A stretch of 38,262 nucleotides of DNA from an uncultured Clostridia bacterium. Lineage in GTDB: Bacteria > Bacillota > Clostridia > Oscillospirales > Ruminococcaceae. The stretch's first letter is position 1, and each line of letters opens with the position of its first letter. Location of the stretch: assembly GCA_947624575.1 (NCBI GenBank), contig CANQKY010000011.1, positions 1-38,262 on the forward strand. The letters run 5' to 3'. Position numbers and translations under genes: made by a program. Shown here one piece after another: positions 6,807-15,525 of this stretch. The notes under the pieces were generated by a model that searched no databases, was not told the DNA's origin, and worked only from the letters and a program-made list of their open reading frames with translations.

Positions 6807-8804
6807 ATGCACGTGTATCTCGACTTCGAAACGTTTTCCGACGTCAACATCAAGAAGGGCGGTGCGTTTCGATATGTCTGGAGCCCGGCGTTCGAGATTT
6901 TGCTATGCGCCTACAGCGTCGACGGCGCGCCGGTGCGCGTGCTGGACCTGACGGAGACGCGAGATCGCGCGTACTTCGACACGGTGTTTCGCGGTCTCCT
7001 GTCCCGCGAGGACAGCGTATTCGTGGCGCACAACGCCGCCTTTGAGGCGAGCTGTCTCGCACGGCATTTTACCATCACGTACACCTCCGCTTATGCGGCG
7101 AAATTCCGCGACACCATGTTGCACGGTCTGTACTGTGGCTATCCGGCAAGCCTGGAGGCGACGGGGCTGGCGCTCGGTCTGCCGGAAGACACGCAAAAGC
7201 TGCGCGTCGGTAAAGCGCTCATCCGCTATTTCTGCACTCCCTGCAAGCCTACACGGACAAACGGCGGCAGGACCCGCAACCTCTCGCGCCACGACCCGGA
7301 AAAATGGGAGCTATTCAAAGCCTATTGCAAGCAGGACGTAGTCGCGGAAATAGAAATTGACCGACGGCTCTCCGCCTGCCCCATCCCCGACGGGGTACAG
7401 AAACAGTGGGAAACGGATTTGCTAATTAACGCCCGTGGCGTCGCTGTGGACATGGATTTTGTCCGCGGCGCGCTGGAACTCGGCGAAACAGCCCGTACGA
7501 CCCTGTTGCACGAGGCGGTGCAAATCTCGGGGCTGGGAAATCCGAACAGCGTCGGACAGCTCACGAGCTGGCTGGAGGCGGAAACCGGCGAGGAAATCGA
7601 CAACCTCCGCAAGGATACAGTCTGCAAGCTATTGCACCGCGACGAAAACAGTGAGGCGGTCGACCGCATACTGAAAATCCGGCAGGAGCTTGGAAAGACC
7701 AGTACCAAAAAATACGATGCAATCGAGGCGTGTGTATGCCCCGACGGCCGTGTGCGCGGGCTGTTGCAGTACTACGGTGCGAACCGCACCGGGCGCTGGG
7801 CTGGACGGCTTGTGCAAGTGCAGAACCTACCCCGAACCTACACAGAGCCGTTGCCGCTTGCCCGTGAGCTTGTCAAAAAGCGAAACCTTGACGGACTGCG
7901 GGCGGTGTACGGCAGCGTCAACGACACGCTGTCACAACTCATACGGACGGCTTTTGTCGCTCCCGCAGACCATGTGTTGATTGACGCCGATTTCTCCGCG
8001 ATTGAAGCGCGGGTTATCTCATGGCTTGCCGGGGAGGATTGGCGGCTTGAGGTATTCCGTGGCGGCGGGGACATCTACTGCGCATCCGCATCACAGATGT
8101 TTCACTGTAACGTCGTAAAGGGCGGTGAGAACGGGCACCTGCGGCAAAAAGGCAAGGTCGCCGAGCTGGCGCTAGGATATCAGGGCGGCACTGGCGCACT
8201 CATCAACATGGGAGCGCTCGACATGGGTATCCCGGAAGCGGAATTGCCGGACATCGTCAGCCGGTGGCGGGACGCGAATGCGAAAATACGGGACTTGTGG
8301 TACGCTTTCGACGGGGCGGCGGTGCAGGTGGTCTCGGACGGCGGCACAGTCAACGTGCGCGGCTGCACGTTCGCTCGCGAATACGACACCGCACAGGACC
8401 GCACCTGCCTGTCCGTCAGGCTCCCGTCCGGCCGAAAACTATACTACACCGACCCTACGCTCGGAAAAAACCGTTGGGGCGGTCCGGCGCTCTCCTATAT
8501 GGGCGTAGACCAGACCACGAAGAAGTGGAAACGCATCGAGACCTACGGCGGTAAGCTCGTGGAGAACGTCGTGCAAGCGATTGCAAGGGACTGCCTCGCG
8601 GAAGCAATCGAGCGCTTGGAGGCGGCAGGGTTTCCCGTCGTGTTCCATGTGCACGATGAGGTCGTGATTGACACCCTGCCATTCGCAGACGAAAAGACGA
8701 TGCTGCGTACTGTCGTCTCCCTTATGACGGAACCGCTTTCATGGGCTCCGGACTTGCCGCTCGGCGCCGATGGCTGGGTCGGTACATTTTTCAGAAAAGA
8801 CTAA
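6807..8804 (+). CDS. DNA polymerase, family A
   Basis: The 665-residue replicative phage polymerase has an N-terminal 3'-5' exonuclease with DFET (Asp6, Glu8), HNAAFE and a YCKQD Exo III motif. The polymerase domain has motif A DADFS (393-397), a motif B region (RQKGKVAELALGYQGG) and motif C HDE (616-618). ATG 6807 is preferred: GTG at 6795 lies only one base from GGAGG, although the 13-base spacing to the ATG is long. It would act with the VirE primase-helicase and DUF2815 to replicate phage DNA. Family A polymerases of this type are common in Clostridia phages. Confidence 0.95.
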   Translation: MHVYLDFETFSDVNIKKGGAFRYVWSPAFEILLCAYSVDGAPVRVLDLTETRDRAYFDTVFRGLLSREDSVFVAHNAAFEASCLARHFTITYTSAYAAKFRDTMLHGLYCGYPASLEATGLALGLPEDTQKLRVGKALIRYFCTPCKPTRTNGGRTRNLSRHDPEKWELFKAYCKQDVVAEIEIDRRLSACPIPDGVQKQWETDLLINARGVAVDMDFVRGALELGETARTTLLHEAVQISGLGNPNSVGQLTSWLEAETGEEIDNLRKDTVCKLLHRDENSEAVDRILKIRQELGKTSTKKYDAIEACVCPDGRVRGLLQYYGANRTGRWAGRLVQVQNLPRTYTEPLPLARELVKKRNLDGLRAVYGSVNDTLSQLIRTAFVAPADHVLIDADFSAIEARVISWLAGEDWRLEVFRGGGDIYCASASQMFHCNVVKGGENGHLRQKGKVAELALGYQGGTGALINMGALDMGIPEAELPDIVSRWRDANAKIRDLWYAFDGAAVQVVSDGGTVNVRGCTFAREYDTAQDRTCLSVRLPSGRKLYYTDPTLGKNRWGGPALSYMGVDQTTKKWKRIETYGGKLVENVVQAIARDCLAEAIERLEAAGFPVVFHVHDEVVIDTLPFADEKTMLRTVVSLMTEPLSWAPDLPLGADGWVGTFFRKD

Positions 8805-8819
8805 TCGGGAGGAATCGAA

Positions 8820-9050
8820 ATGCACTTTGAACGCTTTACGTTATCCGGCGCCGGGGAAACGGTGCTGGTAAACTTGGATAACGTATCGGACATCAAACAC
8901 GTCGCGTCACCGTACAACGGCGTATACGGCACAAAAATCTACCTATGCTCTGGGAAAACGTTGATTGTCGACGAACCGTTCGACGCTGTCGCGTCGTATA
9001 TCGAACAAAAACAGGAAGAAAGAAAGAAGAATAAAATTTATGAAGAGTGA
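8820..9050 (+). CDS. small hypothetical protein, beta-rich
   Basis: The 76-residue protein has alternating hydrophobic strands (VLVNLDNVSDIKHV, KIYLCSGKTLIVDEPFD) and a highly charged C-terminal helix (about 60-76). The pattern loosely resembles small FlbD/LytTR-like folds, but I do not recognise a family with confidence. GGGAGGA lies just upstream of the ATG. Its end overlaps the next gene by 11 bases. Confidence 0.65.
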   Translation: MHFERFTLSGAGETVLVNLDNVSDIKHVASPYNGVYGTKIYLCSGKTLIVDEPFDAVASYIEQKQEERKKNKIYEE

Positions 9051-10113
9051 GAAGACAGCTGCCTTTCGAAGCGCGGTATACACAAATCGCCCTGCATACG
9101 CGGATTTCGATGCGCCAGAAAAATTCGTAGCGATAGAAAGCATAATTGCCAGACGTCTCAAAGAACACCCGAAAGCCATATGTTCCTACTCCGGTGGTTC
9201 GGATTCCGATATTTTGATTGACTTGATTGAGCGCACCAGATATGTGTTTTCCTTGGCACCCGTTGACTATGTATTCTTTAACACAGGGCTTGAAATGAAA
9301 GCAACCAAAGAGCATGTTAAAGAGATCGCAAAAAAATACAAAGTTGAAATTCGCGAATGCCGTCCGAAAACGGGAATTGTGACCGCCGCGCACAAATACG
9401 GCATACCATTTGTTAGCAAAATCATGAGTGCGGGACTTTCAGAGTGGCAAAAGAAAGGCGTTCCGCTTTCGATAGCAGAGGAATACGAGAAAGCCGAAGA
9501 CAAAGCCGCGAAGCGCCGAGAGCTGAAAGAGCGGTACCCAAATTGCGAGAGCGTCATCAATTTCATTTGCTGTTGCAATTCCTCCGGAGAGCCGCGCCCG
9601 AATATTCAGCTCGTCATCAATTCGTCAAAGTATATGCGAGACTTTATCGACGAATATCCTCCCGACTTCCGAATAAGCGCGAAGTGCTGCGACTACTGTA
9701 AAAAGCAGGTCGCACATCAGGTGCAGAAAGACTACGATATGATTATTACAGGCGAGCGTCGAGATGAGGGCGGTATGCGTTCCGTTCCGAGGAAAGACAA
9801 CACTACCTTATGCTTCACCGAAACCGGGAGCGGTCAATTCAGATTTCGCCCCTTGTATTATGTAAGCGACACGGACAAGGCGTGGTACAAGGAGTATTAC
9901 GGGATACATTATTCTGATGCCTATGAGGTTTACGGCTTGACCCGCACAGGCTGTTGCGGATGCCCGATAAGCTATAAGGCAGTTGAGGATCTGGAGAAAA
10001 TTCGTCCGTATGAGCCAAACGTCGTAAAGGCGGCGTGGAACATCTTCGGCAGGTCGTATGAGTACAGGAAAAAATACAACGCCTACAAAGAGGAACGAAA
10101 AAGCCGAAGATAG
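9040..10113 (+). CDS. PAPS reductase family / PP-loop ATPase-like protein
   Basis: The 357-residue protein has the PP-loop SGGSDS (51-56) that binds the adenylate pyrophosphate, and a GERRDEGG motif (238-245) like the GxRxxE of PAPS reductases. Cysteine groups at 177-179, 216/217/220 and 305/306/308 could hold an iron-sulfur cluster, unlike plain assimilatory enzymes. The ATG at 9040 lies in a purine-rich, weak ribosome-site context and overlaps the previous gene. Codons and base content look more AT-rich than in neighbouring genes, a sign of separate acquisition. Possible roles are sulfur transfer to DNA (DndC-like) or RNA; the substrate cannot be told from sequence. Confidence 0.82.
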   Translation: MKSEKTAAFRSAVYTNRPAYADFDAPEKFVAIESIIARRLKEHPKAICSYSGGSDSDILIDLIERTRYVFSLAPVDYVFFNTGLEMKATKEHVKEIAKKYKVEIRECRPKTGIVTAAHKYGIPFVSKIMSAGLSEWQKKGVPLSIAEEYEKAEDKAAKRRELKERYPNCESVINFICCCNSSGEPRPNIQLVINSSKYMRDFIDEYPPDFRISAKCCDYCKKQVAHQVQKDYDMIITGERRDEGGMRSVPRKDNTTLCFTETGSGQFRFRPLYYVSDTDKAWYKEYYGIHYSDAYEVYGLTRTGCCGCPISYKAVEDLEKIRPYEPNVVKAAWNIFGRSYEYRKKYNAYKEERKSRR

Positions 10114-10136
10114 TGACGGAAGGGGGGCAAATCGAA

Positions 10137-10208
10137 ATGAAGCTTGATAAAATGTTCACGCCCGACGGCACTATCATGGTGACGTCGCAAGAAGGAGACA
10201 AAAAATGA
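10137..10208 (+). CDS. 23-residue small peptide
   Basis: A short frame beginning MKLDKMFTPDGT follows an AGGGGGG site (10121-10127). Its TGA overlaps the next ATG (ATGA at 10205-10208). The coupling suggests it is translated. No function is recognised. Confidence 0.4.
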   Translation: MKLDKMFTPDGTIMVTSQEGDKK

Positions 10209-10501
10209 CGGTCAAAGAATTTATGGAAAAGCTGAAAAAGCTCGATGCCGAAGGTTATAGAGCGCCTGACGGCACATCTGTATCTGACGGAATCGGGATC
10301 GCCGCCGAAATCTGGAGCAATAGTGCGTGCATAGGATACTGTATCATTGCGATGGAAAACGCAGGATTCGACCAGAAACAAATTCAAGCGGTAATCGAAA
10401 AATTCGGTGAGGCCTTCGACAGAACCACGCTCAACGAAGCCGAATGTAAATATATAGAATATCCAGAGCAAAGGAGTCGTTATGAAGGAACTGTTTGTTG
10501 A
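10205..10501 (+). CDS. hypothetical early phage protein
   Basis: The 98-residue protein begins MTVKEFMEKLKKL, mostly helical and acidic, with no known motif. AAGGAG lies before the ATG. It ends inside the N-terminus of the methyltransferase remnant. I do not recognise the family. Confidence 0.65.
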   Translation: MTVKEFMEKLKKLDAEGYRAPDGTSVSDGIGIAAEIWSNSACIGYCIIAMENAGFDQKQIQAVIEKFGEAFDRTTLNEAECKYIEYPEQRSRYEGTVC

Positions 10502-10560
10502 CAACTTTGCCGGCGGTGGCGGGGCGTCAACAGGCAATCGGGCGCAGCGTGGACATCGCA
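10482..10560 (+). pseudogene. remnant of a phage DNA cytosine-5 methyltransferase
   Basis: An AAAGGAG site and ATG lead into MKELFVDNFAGGGGASTG, the SAM-binding N-terminus (motif I) of phage C5 methyltransferases. A shift to the next frame at 10534 continues with AIGRSVDIA, which in intact relatives follows after about three more residues. A small deletion between GGC repeats would explain the shift. After 10560 the match ends and the VirE ribosome site follows, so hundreds of codons with the catalytic Pro-Cys motif are gone. In the first frame translation would stop at 10676. The family match is from memory. Confidence 0.7.
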
Positions 10561-10600
10561 AGGCGTGCTGCAAGGAAAGGCAGAGAAAAGGAGAGCCATC

Positions 10601-13045
10601 ATGCATTATGACAGACAACTCATCATCTCAATCGGCAATGGCCGTCGCGACCTCGTTTGGAAGCAGACAAAGCTGACGGTGGAAGCCCTTTATGAGCGGC
10701 TTCGAATTCCGATTCGCGGTACAGAGACCTATCAAGAATATCTCGCGATGAACAAAACACAGCGGGATGCGCTAAAGGACGTCGGCGGTTTTGTCGGCGG
10801 AACTCTAAACGGGCCGCGGCGAAAGTCTGGAAACGTAACCGGGCGCGACATAATAACGCTGGATTTCGACAACATCCCCGGCTGGCAAACCGAAGAGGTC
10901 ATAAAAAAGGTGGACGCGCTTGGCTGTGGATACTGCGTCTACAGTACCCGCAAGCACACGGCAGGAGCGCCGCGCATTCGCGTGATTTTGCCGCTCGACC
11001 GAACGGTATCACCGGACGAATACGAACCATGCGCACGCCGTGCGGCGGAAAAAATCGGCATTGGTATGGCAGACCCGACGACCTTCGGGCTCGCGCAACT
11101 TATGTATTGGCCGTCCTGCTGTGCGGACAGTGAGTATGTGTATCGGACGAAGGATGCCCCGCTTCTGGAAGCGGACGCGCTACTCGGGACCTACACGGAC
11201 TGGCACAATTTCCGAGAGTGGCCGCAAGTTCCAAACGCAACGAACCACCAAAAGATGGCGATGAAGCAAGGGGATCCGTTGGAAAAGCCGGGAATTGTCG
11301 GCGCATTCTGCCGAACCTACGATGTGTACGCCGCCATAGACGCATTTTTGCCGGGGGTCTATGAGTCGGTGGATACGGAAGAGGACCGATACACCTACCT
11401 TGGTGGCTCTACGACCGGCGGCGCGGTCGTTTACGAGGGCGGCAAATTCCTATACTCCCACCACGCGACCGACCCGTGCGGCGGACGGCTGGTCAACGCG
11501 TTCGACTTGGTGCGGCTGCATAAGTTCGGCGAAAAAGACGACGATGCGGCGCCGGACACGCCTGTGAACCGTCTGCCCTCGTTCCGAGCGATGTGCGATC
11601 TGGCGCTTGCGGATAAGGCAATTGTCGCAACGCTTAACCGTGAGCAGCAGGATGCCGTAGCGAGAGATTTTGCGGGCGCGCAGACCGAGAACAACACGAA
11701 AACGGAGAACACTGACTGGGCGAGTCGGCTCAAGCGCAACCAGAACGGCGCGGTGAAGGGCACAATTGACAATATCCTGATTATTCTCGACGGGGACCCG
11801 GCACTGAAGGACAAATTCGCGCTCAACCGTTTCGCCGACCGCGGCGAAGTACTCGGCGCTCTACCGTGGGAACGCGACGGACGCCGCCGCCTGTGGGACG
11901 ACACCGACAGCAACGGTTTGTACTGGTATCTTGAACTGACCTGGGGCATCACGCAGCGCGGCAACATCGATTCAGCGCTGGACGTACACGCGTCGCGACA
12001 TGCCTTTAACGAGGTACAGAATTACATCAACGGGCTGGAGTGGGACGGAACGCCGCGGCTGGACACGCTGTTCGTGGACTACCTCGGCGCGCAGGACACC
12101 ACCTACAACCGGGCCGTATGCCGCAAGGCATTTACGGCCGCCGTCGCCCGCGCTATGGTACCCGGCTGCAAGTACGACAATATGCTGATACTCTCGGGAC
12201 CGCAGGGCATCGGCAAATCCACGCTGCTGGACAAAATGAGCCGCGGATGGTTCAACGATTCCATTCGCACCTTCGAAGGCAAGGACGCGTCGGAACTGCT
12301 TCAAGGCGTTTGGCTGGTAGAGGTGTCAGAGCTCGACGCGTTCCGGCGTACCGATGTTGCCCGCATCAAGCAGTTTCTTTCCCTCCGTGCGGACCGTTAC
12401 CGTGCGGCATACGGTCGGCACGTCAAGGAAATCCCGCGCCGGTGTGTGTTTTTCGGCACGACAAATACGACGGACTTCCTGCAGGACACGACCGGCAACC
12501 GCCGTTTCTGGCCGGTCGACGTGAGCGGAGAACATCGGCTGAACGTGTGGGACGACCTGACTCCGAACGTAATCGACCAAATGTGGGCAGAGGCGAAGGT
12601 CCGCTGGCAGTGTGGCGAACCGCTGTACCTGACCGGCGAAGTAGAAGCAGAAGCAAGGCGGAAGCAGGAGGAACACCGGGAGATCTCTGTACGCGAAGGC
12701 ATGATACAGGAGTTTGTGAACCGCCGCGTCCCATCAGATTGGCAAGACTGGTCTCTCGACCGGCGGCGGGATTTCTGGGCGGGGCAAACACGGCACCCGG
12801 ACGGGACGGAAACGGTGCTGGTAGAGCGCGACCGCGTCTGTGCGCTGGAGATCTGGTGCGAGCTGTTCAACGGGAGTGCGCGAGAGATACGTCAAACGGA
12901 TACGCGAGAACTAAATGCAATTTTGGGAAACATTTCCGGCTGGATAAAATGTGAATACCCTATAAAAACAGGTCCCTATGCAAAGCAAAGAGCGTTCGTC
13001 AAAATCGGTACGAAGTTGGCTACAGATGCCGGCTACACTTATTAA
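10601..13045 (+). CDS. VirE-family primase-helicase
   Basis: The 814-residue replication protein has an N-terminal primase-polymerase-like region with the acidic motif LDFDNI (about residues 87-92) and a later STRKHT...APRIRV motif. The C-terminal VirE/D5-like helicase has a Walker A GPQGIGKST (533-541) and a following VWLVEVSELD-type Walker B. ATG 10601 follows AAAAGGAGAGCC; the GTG at 10565 lies in the old methyltransferase segment and is less likely. It probably primes and unwinds phage DNA at an origin. The iteron-like array begins within its last codons. Confidence 0.92.
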   Translation: MHYDRQLIISIGNGRRDLVWKQTKLTVEALYERLRIPIRGTETYQEYLAMNKTQRDALKDVGGFVGGTLNGPRRKSGNVTGRDIITLDFDNIPGWQTEEVIKKVDALGCGYCVYSTRKHTAGAPRIRVILPLDRTVSPDEYEPCARRAAEKIGIGMADPTTFGLAQLMYWPSCCADSEYVYRTKDAPLLEADALLGTYTDWHNFREWPQVPNATNHQKMAMKQGDPLEKPGIVGAFCRTYDVYAAIDAFLPGVYESVDTEEDRYTYLGGSTTGGAVVYEGGKFLYSHHATDPCGGRLVNAFDLVRLHKFGEKDDDAAPDTPVNRLPSFRAMCDLALADKAIVATLNREQQDAVARDFAGAQTENNTKTENTDWASRLKRNQNGAVKGTIDNILIILDGDPALKDKFALNRFADRGEVLGALPWERDGRRRLWDDTDSNGLYWYLELTWGITQRGNIDSALDVHASRHAFNEVQNYINGLEWDGTPRLDTLFVDYLGAQDTTYNRAVCRKAFTAAVARAMVPGCKYDNMLILSGPQGIGKSTLLDKMSRGWFNDSIRTFEGKDASELLQGVWLVEVSELDAFRRTDVARIKQFLSLRADRYRAAYGRHVKEIPRRCVFFGTTNTTDFLQDTTGNRRFWPVDVSGEHRLNVWDDLTPNVIDQMWAEAKVRWQCGEPLYLTGEVEAEARRKQEEHREISVREGMIQEFVNRRVPSDWQDWSLDRRRDFWAGQTRHPDGTETVLVERDRVCALEIWCELFNGSAREIRQTDTRELNAILGNISGWIKCEYPIKTGPYAKQRAFVKIGTKLATDAGYTY

Positions 13046-13273
13046 AATCGGAATCAAAGTGTAGCCGGATGAAGGCTACAGATTTTAAAGTGTAGCCGCA
13101 AGTGTAGCCGCAAGTGTAGCCGAAAAAATCCATGCGCCGCAATACTTTTTTTGAAAATGGCTACAGAGTACAGATTTTTTCCGTACAGTGTTGAAAATAG
13201 AGAATTTAGGGCGGATTCCGCCCTACGCGCCCTATTTTCATAAAATGTTGGAAAATAGGTCGAATCTGTAGCC
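13018..13273. repeat. iteron-like TGTAGCC array, candidate replication origin
   Basis: The 7-mer TGTAGCC occurs nine times in 256 bases. Plus-strand copies start at 13060, 13091, 13103, 13115 and 13267; inverted copies at 13018, 13031, 13074 and 13159. Three are in perfect tandem 12-base units AAGTGTAGCCGC (13088-13122). CCGGCTACACTT (13029-13040) and its complement (13057-13068) form a 12-base inverted repeat. An AT-rich stretch (13123-13200) and a palindrome AGGGCGGATTCCGCCCT (about 13208-13224) follow. The gap 13046-13291 holds no gene. Array plus AT-rich element beside a replicative helicase fits an origin. Confidence 0.65.
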
Positions 13274-13291
13274 GGGGGAGGGTTTCACACG

Positions 13292-13630
13292 ATGGAACGA
13301 GACATCGAGCAAAACTTGAAACGGCAGGTAGAAGCCGTCGCCATGGAAAGTTTCGGTTCGCAAAAAAAGATTTTATACTTAAAATTCGCAAGTCCCGGGT
13401 TCGTCGGCGTGCCGGACCGCATAATTCTGTTACCCGGCGGAAAGGTGCTGTTCGTGGAACTGAAAAGCCCGGGGAAAAAAGAACGCGTTCGGCAGCGGTA
13501 CGTGCAGCGACTTTTGCGGAGCTTAGGTTTCGAGGTGTTTTCGACGGTGGACGGTCCGGAGGGCATCGTCCGGGTCGTCGAGCGATGCAAGGAGATTTTG
13601 GCGGACACCGGAAAGGAGGTGGACGGATGA
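13292..13630 (+). CDS. VRR-NUC domain nuclease
   Basis: The 112-residue protein is a minimal PD-(D/E)XK nuclease of the VRR-NUC family. The core is GVPDRI (about 38-43) and VELKSPGK (about 54-61), with an RVRQRYVQR helix after it. These nucleases act on branched or flap DNA structures. GGGGGAGGG lies before the ATG at 13292. Its TGA overlaps the helicase ATG (ATGA), so nuclease and SNF2 helicase are translated together and probably work as a pair. Confidence 0.92.
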   Translation: MERDIEQNLKRQVEAVAMESFGSQKKILYLKFASPGFVGVPDRIILLPGGKVLFVELKSPGKKERVRQRYVQRLLRSLGFEVFSTVDGPEGIVRVVERCKEILADTGKEVDG

Positions 13631-15015
13631 AAGAACTCGTATTACACGAATACCAACGGTTTTGCGTAAAAGCGATCATCGAGAATCCCGCAATCGCGTT
13701 ATTTCTTGAGATGGGATTGGGAAAGACCGCTATCGCATTAACGGCAATACGGGAACTCAAATATGAGTATTGGCGCATATGCAAGGCACTTGTGATCGCG
13801 CCGAAAAAGGTGGCGGAATCGACATGGAACAATGAGGCGGAAAAGTGGAAGGCGCTGTCGTTTCTCCGCTTCTCCACTGTTTTAGGGAATGCGGAGGAAC
13901 GGAAACGGGCGCTTGCCGTTCCCGCCGACGTCTATCTGATCAACCGCGAGAACACGCAGTGGTTGGTCGAGTACTGCGGCAAGAACTGGCCGTTCGACAT
14001 GGTGGTGATTGACGAAAGCAGTAGCTTCAAGAACCATCAGGCAAAGCGCTTTCGGGCTTTGCGTGCGGTGCGACCCAAGATCAACCGCATCGTGGAACTG
14101 ACCGGCACGCCAAACCCCCGCAGTCTGATGGACCTGTGGGCACAGATGTATCTGCTGGACGGCGGGAAGCGGCTGGGACGCACCATTACGGCGTATCGGG
14201 ACGCATTCTTCGAGCCGGACAAGCGCAGCCGCACGACAATTTTTTCGTACCGACCGAAACCGGGTGCGAGTGAACAGATCTACCGCCTGGTCGGCGACCT
14301 GTGCGTGAGCATGAAAGCGGAGGATTATTTGGAGCTGCCGGAAATCGTTTACGAGGATATCCCCGTGCTTCTTGACGCTTCGGCACAGAAAGCGTATGAC
14401 CGACTGGAACGGGATATGCTGCTGCAGGTAACCGACGAAACCCTGATAACCGCCGGTACCGCCGCCGTTCTGCGGGGCAAGCTGCTGCAGCTTTGCAACG
14501 GCGCCGTCTACGACGAAGAACAGCACGTGATCCCTCTCCACGACTGTAAGATTGAGGCACTGCTGGAAACGGTGGAGCAGCTGAACGGACAGCACGCCAT
14601 GATCTGCTACCATTTCCGGCACGACCGGGAACGGCTGGTGGCGGCGTTGGCGCCTACGGGTCTGCGGGTCCGGGTTTATGATGGGCAAGCAGACGGAGAT
14701 GCGTGGAACGCGGGGCAGGTTGACCTGCTGTTGGTGCAGCCGGCAAGCTGCGGCTACGGGCTGAATCTGCAGGCGGGCGGACACCATGTGATCTGGTTCG
14801 GACTGAACGACAGCTTGGAGCTGTATCAGCAGACGAATAAACGCCTGCATCGGCAAGGGCAGACGATGCCGGTCATCGTGCATCACCTGATCGTGCGCGG
14901 CGGCGTGGACGAGGACGTGGTCAAGGCACTGCAAGGCAAGGCGGATGCACAGAGCTGTCTATTGGAGGCGCTAAAAGCGCGGATTGCGAAAGCGAAGGAG
15001 GAAAGACATGTCTGA
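13627..15015 (+). CDS. SNF2-family DEAD/DEAH-like helicase
   Basis: The 462-residue protein has motif I MGLGKT (Lys33, Thr34), motif II DESS (Asp129-Glu130), motif III LTGTPNP and C-terminal motifs V and VI (GLNLQAGGHHVIWF, QTNKRLHRQGQ). It is a compact superfamily 2 ATPase that should move along double-stranded DNA. AAAGGAGG precedes it within the VRR-NUC gene. The pair VRR-NUC plus SNF2 is a common Clostridia phage recombination module. Confidence 0.93.
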   Translation: MKELVLHEYQRFCVKAIIENPAIALFLEMGLGKTAIALTAIRELKYEYWRICKALVIAPKKVAESTWNNEAEKWKALSFLRFSTVLGNAEERKRALAVPADVYLINRENTQWLVEYCGKNWPFDMVVIDESSSFKNHQAKRFRALRAVRPKINRIVELTGTPNPRSLMDLWAQMYLLDGGKRLGRTITAYRDAFFEPDKRSRTTIFSYRPKPGASEQIYRLVGDLCVSMKAEDYLELPEIVYEDIPVLLDASAQKAYDRLERDMLLQVTDETLITAGTAAVLRGKLLQLCNGAVYDEEQHVIPLHDCKIEALLETVEQLNGQHAMICYHFRHDRERLVAALAPTGLRVRVYDGQADGDAWNAGQVDLLLVQPASCGYGLNLQAGGHHVIWFGLNDSLELYQQTNKRLHRQGQTMPVIVHHLIVRGGVDEDVVKALQGKADAQSCLLEALKARIAKAKEERHV

Positions 15016-15418
15016 CAAAACGGTTCGGGATTTAAGCAAACTGTATTATCTAAACAAACTCATCGAACGGGACACGCAGCGGTTGGAAGAACTGGAGGCG
15101 CAATTGCAGCCGGGCGCGGTTCGCCTGAACGGAATGCCGCGCAACGGTTCGCACTTAAACCGCATAGAAGAGATTATTCCGCGCATAGTCGAATTACAGG
15201 ACAGGATTCGTGAGCGCCGAATCGCGTATATTGTGGAGCGTGAAGAGATTGAAATCTATTTGCAGTCCGTCGACGATTATCAAGTAAGGCTCATTATGGC
15301 CTACCGATTTGTCGATTTGCTGACCTGGCGCCAGATTGCCCAGCGTCTTGGCGGGAATAATACCGAGGACAGCGTAAAGAAGGCGTGCTACCGATACCTC
15401 AAGCGAAAAAAAGATTAG
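15008..15418 (+). CDS. DUF1492 late transcription regulator
   Basis: The 136-residue protein has an N-terminal coiled-coil-like region (about 5-35 and 55-80) and a sigma-region-4-like HTH at its end (LTWRQIAQRLGGNNTEDS, about 105-123). Such ArpU/RinA-like proteins turn on phage late transcription. It is the last early gene, ahead of the packaging genes. The TCCCGAATG repeats at 16251-16268 are plausible target sites. The ATG overlaps the helicase end; AAGGAGGAAAG lies upstream. Confidence 0.82.
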   Translation: MSDKTVRDLSKLYYLNKLIERDTQRLEELEAQLQPGAVRLNGMPRNGSHLNRIEEIIPRIVELQDRIRERRIAYIVEREEIEIYLQSVDDYQVRLIMAYRFVDLLTWRQIAQRLGGNNTEDSVKKACYRYLKRKKD

Positions 15419-15422
15419 AAAC

Positions 15423-15460
15423 GAAAAGTTGTCCCCGACGTCCTGATTGTATACGCCATA
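15423..15460 (+). promoter_or_regulatory. degenerate second copy of the late-promoter sequence
   Basis: Starting at 15423, 13 bases (GAAAAGTTGTCCC) are identical to 16242-16254. The next bases (CGACGTCCTGATTGTAT) align with GAATGTCCCGAATGTAT. There is no TATAAT at the equivalent place, so this copy is probably dead. The two copies flank the HicAB cassette about 820 bases apart. Confidence 0.6.
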
Positions 15461-15481
15461 CCGGTACTGTCAAAAGGACAA

Positions 15482-15512
15482 AAAAACAGACGGGGGGTAA
15501 GCCCGGCTGTTT
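15482..15512. terminator. bidirectional terminator between early operon and HicB
   Basis: AAAACAG (15482-15488) pairs with CTGTTTT (15506-15512), with an inner CGGG/CCCG stem and one mismatch. It lies between convergent genes and can stop both early operon and HicAB transcripts. Confidence 0.7.
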
Positions 15513-15525
15513 TCCATGGTCGCGG

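Noticed and set aside
13088..13122. Short tandem repeats that could be taken for a CRISPR array
   Set aside because: Units are 12 bases without spacers and the motif also occurs inverted around them; this fits iterons, not CRISPR.
13882..14934. Minus-strand open frame (350 codons)
   Set aside because: Antisense to the SNF2 helicase with intact motifs; a shadow.
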